DNA of 64,000 nt from Caryophanales bacterium (GCA_902362975.1 CABIYO010000002.1:1-64000), one strand, 5' to 3'. Numbered from the stretch's first letter, positions 7,541 to 17,024 are shown. The notes: generated from the sequence alone by a model not told the origin. A program made the numbers and translations.

Positions 7541-8284
7541 TTACTTTTTCTCAAATCCCCGTTTTGCGAACATTTCGAACATGGTCGGGCAGATTGCGTA
7601 CACATTCGCCCCTACATTCATCCACCACGGCGCATTGATTTCACGTTTTCGCTTACGACTTCCTCTAACAATCGCATCGGCCAATCGCTCTGGGTCAAGC
7701 ATGATCCCTTGAACACTTTCGGCATATGTACCACTTTTATCAGCTCGATCAAAGAACCGTGTCGCAATCGGTCCAGGATTGACCGTCATGACGTGAATGC
7801 CACGGGGCTTCAACTCTAGCCTAAGCGCGTTTGAGAACTGTAGAAGCGCCGCCTTCGACCCTGCGTAGACGGCTGCCTTCGGTGTCGGTACTTTTGCCGC
7901 CTGTGAACAGATGTTGACGATGACACCCTTGCGCTCCATCACGCGAGCGACATCTCGCGATAACAGCATCGGCGCGACCGCATTCACACGCATCGTTTCC
8001 TCTATCACATCGGTCGACTGATCGGTCACCAAATCAAATTCGGCCATGCCTGCGTTGTTGACCCATACGTCAAATTTCCCGAACCGCTCGGTCACATCGT
8101 GAACGAGAGCGGTTGACTTCGCGACATCAGCGCACATCCAGTCCCCTTCACATGTTTCGGCAATCTTTTTTAATCGTTCTTCGTTTCTTCCAATCAACAA
8201 TACGTTGTATCCATGTTCATAAAAAGAATGCGCCAATGCGGCACCGAGCCCGCTTGACGCACCAGTAATGACTACCCGTTTCAC
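7541..8284 (-). CDS. yqjQ: Short-chain dehydrogenase/reductase (YqjQ-like)
   Basis: Classical SDR of 247 residues: nucleotide-binding TGASSGLG near the N-terminus, NNAG at about 83-86, catalytic Ser (NICSQAA) and YAGSK (Tyr-x-x-x-Lys). The C-terminal hydrophobic WWMNVGANVYAICPTMFEMF may touch the membrane. A GTG start at 8284 is chosen because it overlaps the stop of the upstream gene (GTGA), implying translational coupling. Pairing with the MBL-fold gene matches the yqjP-yqjQ pair of B. subtilis. Function unknown. Confidence 0.8.
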   Translation of the reverse strand: MKRVVITGASSGLGAALAHSFYEHGYNVLLIGRNEERLKKIAETCEGDWMCADVAKSTALVHDVTERFGKFDVWVNNAGMAEFDLVTDQSTDVIEETMRVNAVAPMLLSRDVARVMERKGVIVNICSQAAKVPTPKAAVYAGSKAALLQFSNALRLELKPRGIHVMTVNPGPIATRFFDRADKSGTYAESVQGIMLDPERLADAIVRGSRKRKREINAPWWMNVGANVYAICPTMFEMFAKRGFEKK

Positions 8285-9255
8285 GACATCACTTCTTTCT
8301 TTGTGTAAATCCATTTTTGGTCATCACGACGTCTCTCAATATCTCCACGTTCCTCGAGTAAACTGAGTCGTGCAAACACTTCACTGAAGACGAGCGGCAT
8401 CCCACGTCGCATCTTTCGTCCATATAACTTCATCGACCAATCAAAAACGCTGAGCCCATCTTCCCATTCGGCGAGCAATTGTTCACTGCGCTCATACCGT
8501 TGACGAATCCGGCTCTCGATTAAATCATTCGGATGGTGAATCGGTTCACCGTGACCGCTGACGACGAGCTTTAAATCGATTCCACGTAATTTTTTTAGAG
8601 AATCGATATAGAGGATGACGGGTGAAGCGAACCCTTCGTCATCGTATGGTTGTTCGATGAGCGGGTTTGGTTCGACCTTATCGATGAGGTGGTCTCCGGC
8701 AATCAAGACTCCTCCGGGACCAATCAAGCCGAGCTGGTCACTCGCATGTCCAGGCAGATGGATTGTCTGCCACGCCCCATCCGACGTCAACGATTGCCCG
8801 TCATCGAACGTCATCGTGACAGTCGTCGGTCCAATCCAGCGAAGCGCTTCGCGATAGTCTGGTAATTTTTCCACAAGTGCAGCGGGTGTCCCGAACGAGA
8901 CGGCCAATTCATGTAAAAAGTGGTTGCCCCGCTTCAAAAAGTTTGGGGTTTGCTCTAAATAGCGAACGAGCTTTTTATGTCCATACACAGGAATAGATGC
9001 GTCACGAAGACGCCATGCTTGCCCGGCATGATCCGCATGATGATGTGTCAAAAATAAAAAGTCGATATCCGCCAATGAGAGTTCAAGCTCTTCAAGTTGA
9101 CGGTTCAACGAGGTCCACGCCTCTTCCGTGTCTGGTCCACAATCGACCATGAAGAAGCGGTTCATATGTTCAACGATATATACATTTACGTTCCCGACTT
9201 CGAACGGTGTCGGGATATCGAGTCTTGCCAATTGGCTTGAAATCCAGTCTGCCAC
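8281..9255 (-). CDS. yqjP: Metallo-beta-lactamase-fold hydrolase (YqjP-like)
   Basis: A 324-residue MBL-fold protein. The metal-binding motif is THHHADHAG (residues about 70-78), followed by LPGHASDQLG with the third metal His and AGDHLIDKV with the bridging Asp. The final 80 residues form a winged-helix-like tail (ARLSLLEERGDIERR). This layout resembles glyoxalase II/LACTB2-type hydrolases. Coupled with the downstream SDR. The start ATG at 9255 is accepted, although no strong ribosome site was confirmed. Substrate unknown. Confidence 0.8.
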   Translation of the reverse strand: MADWISSQLARLDIPTPFEVGNVNVYIVEHMNRFFMVDCGPDTEEAWTSLNRQLEELELSLADIDFLFLTHHHADHAGQAWRLRDASIPVYGHKKLVRYLEQTPNFLKRGNHFLHELAVSFGTPAALVEKLPDYREALRWIGPTTVTMTFDDGQSLTSDGAWQTIHLPGHASDQLGLIGPGGVLIAGDHLIDKVEPNPLIEQPYDDEGFASPVILYIDSLKKLRGIDLKLVVSGHGEPIHHPNDLIESRIRQRYERSEQLLAEWEDGLSVFDWSMKLYGRKMRRGMPLVFSEVFARLSLLEERGDIERRRDDQKWIYTKKEVMS

Positions 9256-9323
9256 GTCATCACCACCCCTTCTTCCTGTCTTTCTCCATTATACCCGTCC
9301 GAAAGATGCGTTTTCAATCAAAC

Positions 9324-9349
9324 AAAAAAGAGGGAGATGTCTCTCCCTC
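9324..9349 (-). terminator. Terminator of gapN
   Basis: GAGGGAGA (9330-9337) pairs with TCTCCCTC (9342-9349). On the minus strand the stem is followed by six T's (9324-9329). Confidence 0.7.
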
Positions 9350-9363
9350 ATGAATGATTCGTA

Positions 9364-10800
9364 TTATAGGTTGATGACCGTCACTTTATCACGTGTCATC
9401 GTCTCGAGGCTACGTCCGATTCCTTGAACACCTAGTCCTGATTGTTTCACACCGATGAACGGGAAGTGGTCTGGACCGCGTTCTGTCCGTCCGTTCACTT
9501 GGACCGTACCGACTTCTAACTTGTCAGCGACCGTGAAGGCGCTATTGATGTTTTGAGTGAAGACGCTCGCCTGAAGACCGAACTCCGATTCATTCGTGAG
9601 TGCGATCATCTCGTCGAGGGATTTCACACGGATGACCGGGAGGACCGGTCCGAACGGTTCTTCCCATGCGACACGCATATCTGTCGTCACATGATCAAGC
9701 AATGTCGGGTGAAGCAAGTTTCCTTCACGCTTATTTCCATAAACGACTGTTGCCTTTTTATTGACGGCGTCGTCAATCAAACCCTGTACGTAATCCGCCG
9801 TCTTCGCATCAACTAAAGGAACGATGAAGCTGTTCTCTTCCGGTGAACCGACTGAAAGTTTCGCGATACGTTCTTTCAACATATCGACGAGCTCATCCGC
9901 TTGTTCTTCAAGGACGAAGACGCGCTTGATTGCTGTACAACGTTGGCCTGAATATGAGAACGCTCCGCTGACAATTTGGTCAGCTGCTAACGTCAAGTCT
10001 GCATCCTCTAAAACGAGGGCCGGGTCTTTCCCGCCAAGTTCGAGTACGACCGGTACCATCGACGCCTGTTGTGACAAATGTTGACCCGTACCCGTTCCAC
10101 CTGTGAACGTGATCATGTCAATCCCTGGGTGTGATGTCAAGTAGTCACCGATGACCGAACCGCGACCTGTCACGAGGTTCAACAGACCTTTTGGAAGACC
10201 GGCATCGTGAAGAGCCTCTACCATCTTGATCCCACTGATTGCACCTTGCGTCGCTGGTTTGAAGACGACCGCATTTCCTGTGACGAGCGCCGGCGCAATC
10301 TTAGCAGCTGCCAAGTTTACCGGGTAGTTGAACGGTGAAATCGCGAGGACGACACCGAGCGCTTCTTTCTTGATGATGGCCATCTTGTTTTTTGAGCCAC
10401 CTGGGAATGAATCGCCTTGCATGAAGCCGCCATTAAAGCGAATGCCTTCTTCTGCCGTATAGCGAATGATTTCCGCGGTACGCACGACTTCCTTCTTCGC
10501 GTCGCTCAAGTTTTTCCCGACTTCTCGCATGATGATTTGACCAATCTCATCCACACGTTCTTCGAGCTTTTCTGCCCATGCATACAATAATTCAGCGCGC
10601 TTGTTGACCGGAAGCGCCGCCCATTCTTGTTGTGCACACTTTGCGCCATGGATGGCTTCATCGACTTCATCGCGTGACATCGCTTGAACGCGACCTACGA
10701 CTTCGTCTTTATATGGTGAAACGAGTTCAATCGTTTCGTTGCTTGAAGATTCCTGCCATTGACCATTCAATAAATATGGATATGTGTTCATACTCATCAT
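9364..10800 (-). CDS. gapN: Non-phosphorylating NADP-dependent glyceraldehyde-3-phosphate dehydrogenase
   Basis: Aldehyde dehydrogenase superfamily, 478 residues. It oxidises glyceraldehyde 3-phosphate directly to 3-phosphoglycerate, making NADPH in the cytoplasm. Catalytic Cys lies in YSGQRCTAIKR, the Glu in LELGGKDPALV, the cofactor loop in TFTGGTGTG, and ISPFNYPVNL is conserved. The GapN branch is suggested by RCTAIKR and by PDHFPF near the C-terminus. The start at 10800 has AGGAGG nine bases upstream; the frame opens further to 10869. Single-gene unit with its own terminator. Confidence 0.85.
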   Translation of the reverse strand: MMSMNTYPYLLNGQWQESSSNETIELVSPYKDEVVGRVQAMSRDEVDEAIHGAKCAQQEWAALPVNKRAELLYAWAEKLEERVDEIGQIIMREVGKNLSDAKKEVVRTAEIIRYTAEEGIRFNGGFMQGDSFPGGSKNKMAIIKKEALGVVLAISPFNYPVNLAAAKIAPALVTGNAVVFKPATQGAISGIKMVEALHDAGLPKGLLNLVTGRGSVIGDYLTSHPGIDMITFTGGTGTGQHLSQQASMVPVVLELGGKDPALVLEDADLTLAADQIVSGAFSYSGQRCTAIKRVFVLEEQADELVDMLKERIAKLSVGSPEENSFIVPLVDAKTADYVQGLIDDAVNKKATVVYGNKREGNLLHPTLLDHVTTDMRVAWEEPFGPVLPVIRVKSLDEMIALTNESEFGLQASVFTQNINSAFTVADKLEVGTVQVNGRTERGPDHFPFIGVKQSGLGVQGIGRSLETMTRDKVTVINL

Positions 10801-10960
10801 CTCTATCTGCCTCCTGAGTAAGCTGTAATATCTCGTTGCCAACCCCATTGTATGCAGATTTTTTTCCATTGGACAACTATAACGATTCAGTTTATGAGAT
10901 GTAAACGGTTACTATGAAACTTTTTGTGAATTCTAATGCGAGTTGACACTATTTTTACTG

Positions 10961-10987
10961 TAGACTTATCGATTCGATACCGATAGT
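10961..10987 (+). promoter_or_regulatory. Possible sigma-D-type promoter of cheV
   Basis: TAGA at 10961-10964 and ACCGATAG at 10979-10986 resemble the motility sigma consensus (TAAA, about 15 bases, GCCGATAT), with 14 bases between them. A TTGACA at 10943 has no good -10 partner. Weak evidence. Confidence 0.3.
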
Positions 10988-11022
10988 AAGGATGAGAGTA
11001 CGTGAAATAGGAGGGACTACCA

Positions 11023-11904
11023 TTGAGCACTGATCATAATATTTTACTTGAAGCAGGAACGAATGAACTTGAAATCGTGATTTTCCAAGCTGGACCGTTC
11101 TTGTTCGGCATCAATGTCATGAAAGTACGTGAAATTATCACGATGCTTCCATTGACGCCACTCCCAGGTACGCCGGAAGCCATCATGGGCTTAATCGAGT
11201 TGCGTGGTGAGGTCATGACCGTCATCGACCTTCCGATGGTCATCAGCCATCCGCGTGAAGTCGGAAGTGATGATCGTTTGATTGTCTGCGAGTTCAACGG
11301 AGAGAAGTCGGTTCTTCGTGTCGACCAGGTGACCGAGATCAAACGCATCTCTTGGGAGCAAATTGATACCCCGTCCGATCTCGCACGTGGCGTTCAAGGC
11401 ATCACAAACGGTGTCGTCAAAACAGGTGACCAGATGATCATCTTGCTCGACTACGAGCGAATCGCGCTCGAATTGTCACGAAAAGACATTATGGCTCGCG
11501 AATCTGTGAAGCGACTCGGTGCTCGTGAGCGCTCCAACAAGAATATTTGGATTGCTGAAGATTCAGAGATGCTCCGCACACTGATTCTCGACACGCTGGA
11601 TGACGCAGGATACTTCAATACGACTATCTTCAATAACGGGAAAGAGGCACTCGATGCGTTTGAACAAGACGGTGCAGAATGTGACCTCCTCATCACCGAC
11701 ATTGAGATGCCACAGATGGATGGACTTCATTTGACGAAGCGCCTCCGTGAGATGGATCGCTACGCAACGCTTCCGATCATCATCTTCTCATCACTCATCT
11801 CGGATGACTTGAAACATAAAGGAGAAGCCGTCGGTGCGAACGCTCAAATCACGAAACCGGAAATCGGAATATTGATTGCGACGCTCGATGAATTTGTAGG
11901 ATAA
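11023..11904 (+). CDS. cheV: Chemotaxis coupling protein CheV (CheW domain plus receiver)
   Basis: 293 residues. An N-terminal CheW-like domain (about 15-155, with FGINVMKVREI and MGLIELRGEVMTVIDLP) is followed by a response-regulator receiver (about 172-293) with acidic pair EDSEM, phospho-acceptor Asp in LITDIEMPQMDG, and the Lys in QITKPE. CheV couples chemoreceptors to the kinase CheA and takes part in adaptation. A TTG start at 11023 lies after AGGAGGG; no closer ATG exists. It sits next to a lone Hpt gene and a receiver-phosphatase rather than in a chemotaxis operon. Confidence 0.92.
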   Translation: MSTDHNILLEAGTNELEIVIFQAGPFLFGINVMKVREIITMLPLTPLPGTPEAIMGLIELRGEVMTVIDLPMVISHPREVGSDDRLIVCEFNGEKSVLRVDQVTEIKRISWEQIDTPSDLARGVQGITNGVVKTGDQMIILLDYERIALELSRKDIMARESVKRLGARERSNKNIWIAEDSEMLRTLILDTLDDAGYFNTTIFNNGKEALDAFEQDGAECDLLITDIEMPQMDGLHLTKRLREMDRYATLPIIIFSSLISDDLKHKGEAVGANAQITKPEIGILIATLDEFVG

Positions 11905-11905
11905 T

Positions 11906-11941
11906 AAAAAAGTTTGCGACTTCTTGGTCGCAAACTTTTTT
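11906..11941. terminator. Bidirectional terminator between cheV and the Hpt gene
   Basis: A 15-bp perfect stem with A-rich and T-rich flanks (11906-11920 with 11927-11941) around TTCTTG. It touches the 3' end of the convergent Hpt gene. Confidence 0.88.
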
Positions 11942-12311
11942 ATGTGAATTGTTCGAAATGCGTATTCCACTCGCTTAAAAATCGCTTACTATGCGATTCG
12001 ATGGTTGCCAACGTTTCGTTCGCTCCGTCTAGATGTGTGTGTTCTCCAGCCACTTCGAGGTCGTGGAAAAGAAGGGCAGTCTGTTCTAGACCAACTGAAT
12101 AGGAAGCTCCTTTTAATAAATGGGCGAGTTGCTCGACGCGAGAATAGTCTTTCGCCTCGACTGCCGATTGCAGTTCAGGATACTTCGCCTCGAACTGCAG
12201 GATATATGTGGTTGCAATTTTATTTAAAAAATCCATGTTTCCGTTTGCGATTTGGTGGAGCTCTGCTAGTTTTTCTTCATTGAACAGAGCGTCTTCGGGC
12301 ATTCTAGTCAA
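11940..12311 (-). CDS. Stand-alone histidine phosphotransfer (Hpt) domain protein
   Basis: A 123-residue all-helical protein with the Hpt phospho-site AHLLKGASYSVG (His at about 63, followed by LKG). Hpt proteins carry phosphate between receiver domains. No kinase or receiver is fused here. The start is TTG 12311 after GGAGGGG; an ATG at 12302 would leave 14 bases of spacing. Nearby proteins with receivers (CheV, the REC-PP2C phosphatase and, farther on, Spo0A) are possible partners, but only by proximity. Confidence 0.82.
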   Translation of the reverse strand: MTRMPEDALFNEEKLAELHQIANGNMDFLNKIATTYILQFEAKYPELQSAVEAKDYSRVEQLAHLLKGASYSVGLEQTALLFHDLEVAGEHTHLDGANETLATIESHSKRFLSEWNTHFEQFT

Positions 12312-12400
12312 TGTAACCCCTCCTCAATAAACGATATCCCAACCGTTCCTACTCACTGTAACACGTTTTCGGGAGAAAATAAAAAATCTCCTGCTTAGGA

Positions 12401-12429
12401 TTGCACTCTTCATTTTGGCTACCTATAAT
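12401..12429 (+). promoter_or_regulatory. Sigma-A promoter of corA
   Basis: TTGCAC (12401-12406) and TATAAT (12424-12429) with a 17-base spacer, 30 bases before the corA start. Confidence 0.7.
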
Positions 12430-12459
12430 TAAGATTGAGCTAAGGTAGGAGGAAGATGC

Positions 12460-13395
12460 ATGCTGACGATTTACCGTACTGACGCATCAGGCCATGTGGA
12501 TGAAATCGAAAACTTTGATAAAGGAAGCTGGATTCAACTCGTGAATCCGACAAAAGATGAGGCCGATCAAGTCATCGAGGCGTCCGGCATTCCAGAAGAC
12601 TTTGTATATGACCCACTTGATATTGAAGAGAAACCACGTTTTGAGAAAGATGATGAAGGACTTCTCATGATTATCGACGTTCCGTATGCGGTGGAAGATG
12701 ATACAGGTCGCACGTATAATACGATCCCGCTCGGTATCATTGTGACCGGACAACATTTCATTACCGTCTGCTCGCGAGATCTCGACGTGTTGAATTTGTT
12801 CGCCAACGGAAAGGCAAGACTATTCCGAACGAACTATCGAAGTCGCTTCGTCTTTCAGATTTTACATCGGGTGAGTATGACGTATTTGCGTTTTTTGCGC
12901 CAAATCGACCGAAGAATGGACGAACTCGAGCAAGAGTTGCAGCGTTCCATGCGAAACCAAGAGATTTTTCAGTTGATGAACCTTCAAAAATCTCTCGTCT
13001 ACTTCATGACTTCGTTAAAAGCGAACGATAGCGTCTTAGACCGCATCGTCAAGACCCCAAGTTTGGAGAAGCATGAAGAGGACGAAGATCTACTCGAAGA
13101 CGTTTTTGTCGAACACCGTCAAGCGATGGAAATGGCATCGATTTACAACGACATCATCAGTATCAAGATGGAGGCGTTCGGATCCATCATTTCGAACAAT
13201 GTTAACTTCGTCATGAAATTCTTGGCATCCATCACGATTGTCCTCAGTATCCCAACAATGATATCTGGAATTTTTGGGATGAACGTTCAAGTTCCATGGG
13301 AAGGGCAACCGTTCGGATTCATCATGGCCATCACGATGATGATTGGATTTTCTGGTCTCGCCTTCTACATCCTTTGGCGAAAGCGATATTTCTAG
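12460..13395 (+). CDS. corA: CorA-family magnesium/divalent cation channel
   Basis: 311 residues. A large acidic N-terminal cytoplasmic domain and a long charged helix (about 140-235, RQIDRRMDELEQELQ onward) precede two C-terminal transmembrane helices. The signature GMN lies in SGIFGMNV (about residue 275), between helix one (SITIVLSIPTMI) and helix two (FIMAITMMIGFSGLAFYI). CorA pentamers import magnesium and are gated by cytoplasmic magnesium. The start has AGGAGG upstream. No M-box leader is visible in the short 5' region. Confidence 0.9.
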   Translation: MLTIYRTDASGHVDEIENFDKGSWIQLVNPTKDEADQVIEASGIPEDFVYDPLDIEEKPRFEKDDEGLLMIIDVPYAVEDDTGRTYNTIPLGIIVTGQHFITVCSRDLDVLNLFANGKARLFRTNYRSRFVFQILHRVSMTYLRFLRQIDRRMDELEQELQRSMRNQEIFQLMNLQKSLVYFMTSLKANDSVLDRIVKTPSLEKHEEDEDLLEDVFVEHRQAMEMASIYNDIISIKMEAFGSIISNNVNFVMKFLASITIVLSIPTMISGIFGMNVQVPWEGQPFGFIMAITMMIGFSGLAFYILWRKRYF

Positions 13396-13398
13396 CGA

Positions 13399-13434
13399 AC
13401 AAGAGCCTGACGTACGTTGCGTCAGGCTCTTGTT
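13399..13434. terminator. Bidirectional terminator after corA
   Basis: A 15-bp stem (13399-13413 with 13420-13434) of AACAAGAGCCTGACG and its complement. It also reaches the end of the convergent phosphatase gene. Confidence 0.8.
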
Positions 13435-14545
13435 ATGTGATTTTGACCGTGACGAGACACAGATCGTCTTCAATCTCGATCTTTGGGACAAGCTGTTCAG
13501 CGACGTGACGACTATAGTCCAAACCATATGTGGCAACGTCCTTCTCTAGCCAGCGAATCCCATCATCGATATCTTTGCTGTAACACTCCATGAGTCCATC
13601 TGTATACATGTGAAGCGTCATATTCGGTGTGATGTCAATCTCTTTCGACTCATAATTCGGTTCCTCGAACATGCCGACGGGTACCCCTGTCGTCTCGAGA
13701 CGACAGTTTTCTTCTTCTGATGTCACGATTACAGGGGGATGCCCTGCATTCACATATTCGATTCGACGCTTTGTCGTGTCGATGTAGCAATAGACCGCTG
13801 TAAAGTAGCTATGCATATCGTCACCCGAGAAAAGGAATGTCATCTGACGGTTCAACTCCGTCATGACGTCTACCGGATACTGCACATTCCCGACAAGGCC
13901 CGGTAGGATGGAACGGATCCCCATCGTGATGAGCGCCGATGAGACCCCGTGTCCCATGACATCAAAGATGATGACCCCGTATCGGTCCGGTGCGACCTGA
14001 AACCACGCGTACATATCCCCAGCTAATTTTTTAGAAGGCAGATAGAGCGCACGAACATCAATCTCTTCATTACTGATCGGTGGCGTAAGCGCACTTTGTT
14101 GAATCTTTTGGGCGAGGTCCAAATCATACTGAAGACGGGCCTCATAAATTTTCCGTTCATCAACAGCCGCCTTATAACGGAGAGCAGAACGGATTCGAGC
14201 GAGTAATTCTGTTATTTTGATCGGTTTGGTCGTGTAATCGGACGCCTCCGCGTCGAGCCCCTCGGCAATCTGCTTTTCTTCCGTTCGTCCGGAAACCATG
14301 ATGACCGGCAACTCTTCAAAGTCAGCCATCTGCCGAATCCGTTTGCACGTCTCGATTCCTGAAATTCCAGGCATTTCGACATCCAACAGGACGAGATCAT
14401 ACAGCGATGCAGCTTGTGGGGCCATCAGTAAGTCGAGCGCTTCTTCCCCGCTCGAAACCGATACCGTCTCATAGTCGTGCTGGTGAAGCAGTTGCTCGAG
14501 TACGAGCGTATTGACCGGTTCATCATCCACAATCAAAATCGCCAT
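13433..14545 (-). CDS. Response regulator receiver fused to PP2C-type (RsbU/SpoIIE) phosphatase
   Basis: 370 residues. The receiver domain (1-120) has VDDEPVN, the phospho-Asp in LVLLDVEMPG and the Lys in TTKPIKI. A short coiled linker (AAVDERKIYEARLQYDL) leads to a PPM/SpoIIE phosphatase (about 165-368) with LAGDMYAWF, FDVMGHGVSSALI and YTDGLMECY supplying metal-binding Asp residues. Such proteins dephosphorylate anti-sigma-factor antagonists of the RsbV type when the receiver is phosphorylated. No RsbV/RsbW partner is in the window, so its target is unknown. The start follows GAAGGAAGGG. Confidence 0.85.
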   Translation of the reverse strand: MAILIVDDEPVNTLVLEQLLHQHDYETVSVSSGEEALDLLMAPQAASLYDLVLLDVEMPGISGIETCKRIRQMADFEELPVIMVSGRTEEKQIAEGLDAEASDYTTKPIKITELLARIRSALRYKAAVDERKIYEARLQYDLDLAQKIQQSALTPPISNEEIDVRALYLPSKKLAGDMYAWFQVAPDRYGVIIFDVMGHGVSSALITMGIRSILPGLVGNVQYPVDVMTELNRQMTFLFSGDDMHSYFTAVYCYIDTTKRRIEYVNAGHPPVIVTSEEENCRLETTGVPVGMFEEPNYESKEIDITPNMTLHMYTDGLMECYSKDIDDGIRWLEKDVATYGLDYSRHVAEQLVPKIEIEDDLCLVTVKIT

Positions 14546-14691
14546 GACTATCCCTTCCTTCTATACGTAGTAATCTATAACGTATTGTACCATATCTTTT
14601 CACTCGCACACGACATAACCGTCAGTTCATTCTAGTTGAAGAACCTGTCCACTGTTGGCATACTGAAGAGAGAGAAAGTGAGGGGTTCATT

Positions 14692-14883
14692 ATGGCCTGG
14701 ATATTTGTCGTCAGCGGTTTAATCATCCTACTCGTCCTCATCGCATCCGTCGTCGTCATCCAAAAAGGATACGCCTATAAAGACAATAAAGACGACATCG
14801 TCCTCGACTATGACGAAATCAATCGTCGCATTGAAGATGACAAGAAAAGAAAAAAGACTGACCAGACAGAAGGGACGCTCTAA
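14692..14883 (+). CDS. Small single-pass membrane protein (YtzI-like)
   Basis: 63 residues: an N-terminal transmembrane helix (WIFVVSGLIILLVLIASVVVI, about 3-23), then KGYAYKDNKDD and a charged Lys/Asp/Glu tail. The KGYxYK motif after the helix resembles the YtzI family of Bacillus small membrane proteins; I am not sure of the match. GAGGGG occurs ahead of the start and a terminator follows at once, so it is a single-gene unit. Confidence 0.6.
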   Translation: MAWIFVVSGLIILLVLIASVVVIQKGYAYKDNKDDIVLDYDEINRRIEDDKKRKKTDQTEGTL

Positions 14884-14899
14884 TGCGCGACCCTTTTTT
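14871..14899 (+). terminator. Terminator of the small membrane protein gene
   Basis: AGGGACGC pairs with GCG-CGA-CCCT with one mismatch, followed by six T's; it overlaps the stop codon. Confidence 0.6.
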
Positions 14900-17024
14900 A
14901 TTTGAATTCAAATCGGAGTGTACCCTTTTCTAAATACAATGAGGCATTGAATGTCTTGTCTCCCTTTTTGAACGTATGGACGTTCGACTGCCCCCCATTG
15001 ATCATTTGCTTCAACTCATCTTTGACAAGTCCGACGCCGAGCACCTGTTTAGAGACGGTGAAGCGACATCCTTCACGATAGCCACTACAGCCGATGAACT
15101 TCGGATGCTCGACGAGCCCTTTTCCACAATTCGGACAGACACCAAATGATGCCTTCGGTCGAGTCGTTCCTTTCTTCCCATAACGCTTCGCCTCAATCGT
15201 ATAGCCCTCAGGATTAGCCGCCTCGACACGCAATTTCGCTTCTTCGACCAAATGAATGGACATTTTCTTCGCTTGTTCAATAAATTCAGCAGCAGAGGCC
15301 GATGCTTGACCGATTTCATGGAGGCGTTTCTCCCATTTCGCCGTCATGGCGGGCGAGGCCAAAATGCTGTCTCCAAGGACGTCGATCAACAGGCGTCCCT
15401 TGTCTGTGGGAACGAGCTCTTTTTTCTGAAGTTCGACATAGCCTCGCTTCTTCAATCCATCGATGATATTGGCACGCGTCGCCTCGGTCCCGAGACCCTC
15501 TACTTCTTTCATGATATGAATCAGCTCTTCGTCATCGAGTTGTTTCCCGGCGACTTTCATCGCCATAATGAGCGCGCCTTCCGTATATCGCTTCGGGGGC
15601 TCTGTCTGTTTCGACAACACTTCAATTTTCTTCTCTTTTAATTCTTCACCGACCGTCAGCGCGGGAAGCTCGACATCTTTTGATTTCATCTCCACGACTT
15701 GTCGATAGCCAGGACTCACAACGACGGTTCCTTTTGCCCGATATAAGTCGCATCCATCAATCAGATCCACCGTTGTCTTTTCGAGCTTCGCTGCGGGTGC
15801 AAAGGCCGCAAGGAAACGTCGATTGATCAAATCATATAGCTTCGCCTCATCCCCACCGAGTCGAGTGACGTCACCACACGCTTCCGTCGGGATAATCGCG
15901 TAGTGGTCACTGACTTTCTTGGCATTGACATAGCGTCGATTTTTCGACGGGTCCTCAGTCAATAGATCACGAAGTCCTGCATAGGCGTCGGACTTTAGCA
16001 GTCTTGCCTTTGTTTGTGGGAATAGCGTCGCCTCATCGGGTGTGACAAATCCTGAATCGGTCCGCGGATAACTAATCCACCCTTTCGTATATAACTTTTG
16101 AGCGATATCAAGTGTCTTTTTCGCCCCGAATCCGAAGCGTTTCCCCGCCTCTGCCTGGAGTCCGGATAAACTGAACCAAAATGGGGGCTGCTCGATTTTT
16201 TCTTCTTTGTCGATTGTCTTCACAATCGCAGTTCCAGATGCGCGCTTGACGACCCTGTCTGCTTCCTCACGTGTTTTGAGCTTCGTTGTCTTTCCAAACG
16301 TATACTTCGCTTTGAACGTGCCTCGACCTTTTGCAAGTGTCGCCTCGACTTCAAAGTATGGTTCTGGTACGAACTGTTTAATTTCTCGTTCGCGATTGAC
16401 GATTAAGGCAAGCGTCGGGGTTTGCACACGACCGAGCGAGAATACGTCTTCAATCCCAATCGTCTTCAACAACGTCGTATAGGCACGTGAGGCATTCATC
16501 CCAACGAGCCAGTCCGCACAGGCGCGACTCATCGCCTCATGGTAGTATGGAATCGTCTGTTCACCTGGCAACAGTTGCGAAAATCCTCGATCGACTGCTT
16601 GCTCCGTCAGACTCGAGATCCATAGTCGAGCAAGCGGTTTTTTGTTACCTGCGAGTCGAAGGATCAGACGAACGATCGCTTCCCCTTCCCGTTCGGCATC
16701 CGATGCGATGATGACATCGGTAATCGAGCGATCATGGAGCCATTTTTTGATGGCATAGAACGGTTTCGACTTCCCTTTTGAAATGCGATAATCAAATCGT
16801 TCCGGGACGATCGGCAGTGCCTCGTACTTCCACGACTTCCATTCCGGACGATAGTGCGACGGTTCCTGAAGTTCACAAAGGTGACCGACGGCCCATACGA
16901 CAATCGCCCCCTCAGGGAAACGAGAACAAGGTGAGATTTCAATCTCGTCTTTTCGCTTTTTAGATGGATAGGGAGCAGCCAACTTTTGAGCTTGTGATGG
17001 CTTTTCCGCAATGATTAGTCTCAT
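14898..17024 (-). CDS. topB: DNA topoisomerase III (type IA)
   Basis: 708 residues. The Toprim domain (1-150) has IIAEKPSQAQKLA and ASDAEREGEAI with its acidic triad. The catalytic core follows, with nucleophilic Tyr in GWISYPRTDS (about 320) and a conserved SLGRVQTPTLALIV. The C-terminus has a single zinc-ribbon-like repeat (CPNCGKGL ... GCSGYREGC). It relaxes and decatenates negatively supercoiled DNA. AAGGAG five bases before the ATG supports the start. Length is normal for Bacillales TopB. Confidence 0.92.
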   Translation of the reverse strand: MRLIIAEKPSQAQKLAAPYPSKKRKDEIEISPCSRFPEGAIVVWAVGHLCELQEPSHYRPEWKSWKYEALPIVPERFDYRISKGKSKPFYAIKKWLHDRSITDVIIASDAEREGEAIVRLILRLAGNKKPLARLWISSLTEQAVDRGFSQLLPGEQTIPYYHEAMSRACADWLVGMNASRAYTTLLKTIGIEDVFSLGRVQTPTLALIVNREREIKQFVPEPYFEVEATLAKGRGTFKAKYTFGKTTKLKTREEADRVVKRASGTAIVKTIDKEEKIEQPPFWFSLSGLQAEAGKRFGFGAKKTLDIAQKLYTKGWISYPRTDSGFVTPDEATLFPQTKARLLKSDAYAGLRDLLTEDPSKNRRYVNAKKVSDHYAIIPTEACGDVTRLGGDEAKLYDLINRRFLAAFAPAAKLEKTTVDLIDGCDLYRAKGTVVVSPGYRQVVEMKSKDVELPALTVGEELKEKKIEVLSKQTEPPKRYTEGALIMAMKVAGKQLDDEELIHIMKEVEGLGTEATRANIIDGLKKRGYVELQKKELVPTDKGRLLIDVLGDSILASPAMTAKWEKRLHEIGQASASAAEFIEQAKKMSIHLVEEAKLRVEAANPEGYTIEAKRYGKKGTTRPKASFGVCPNCGKGLVEHPKFIGCSGYREGCRFTVSKQVLGVGLVKDELKQMINGGQSNVHTFKKGDKTFNASLYLEKGTLRFEFK

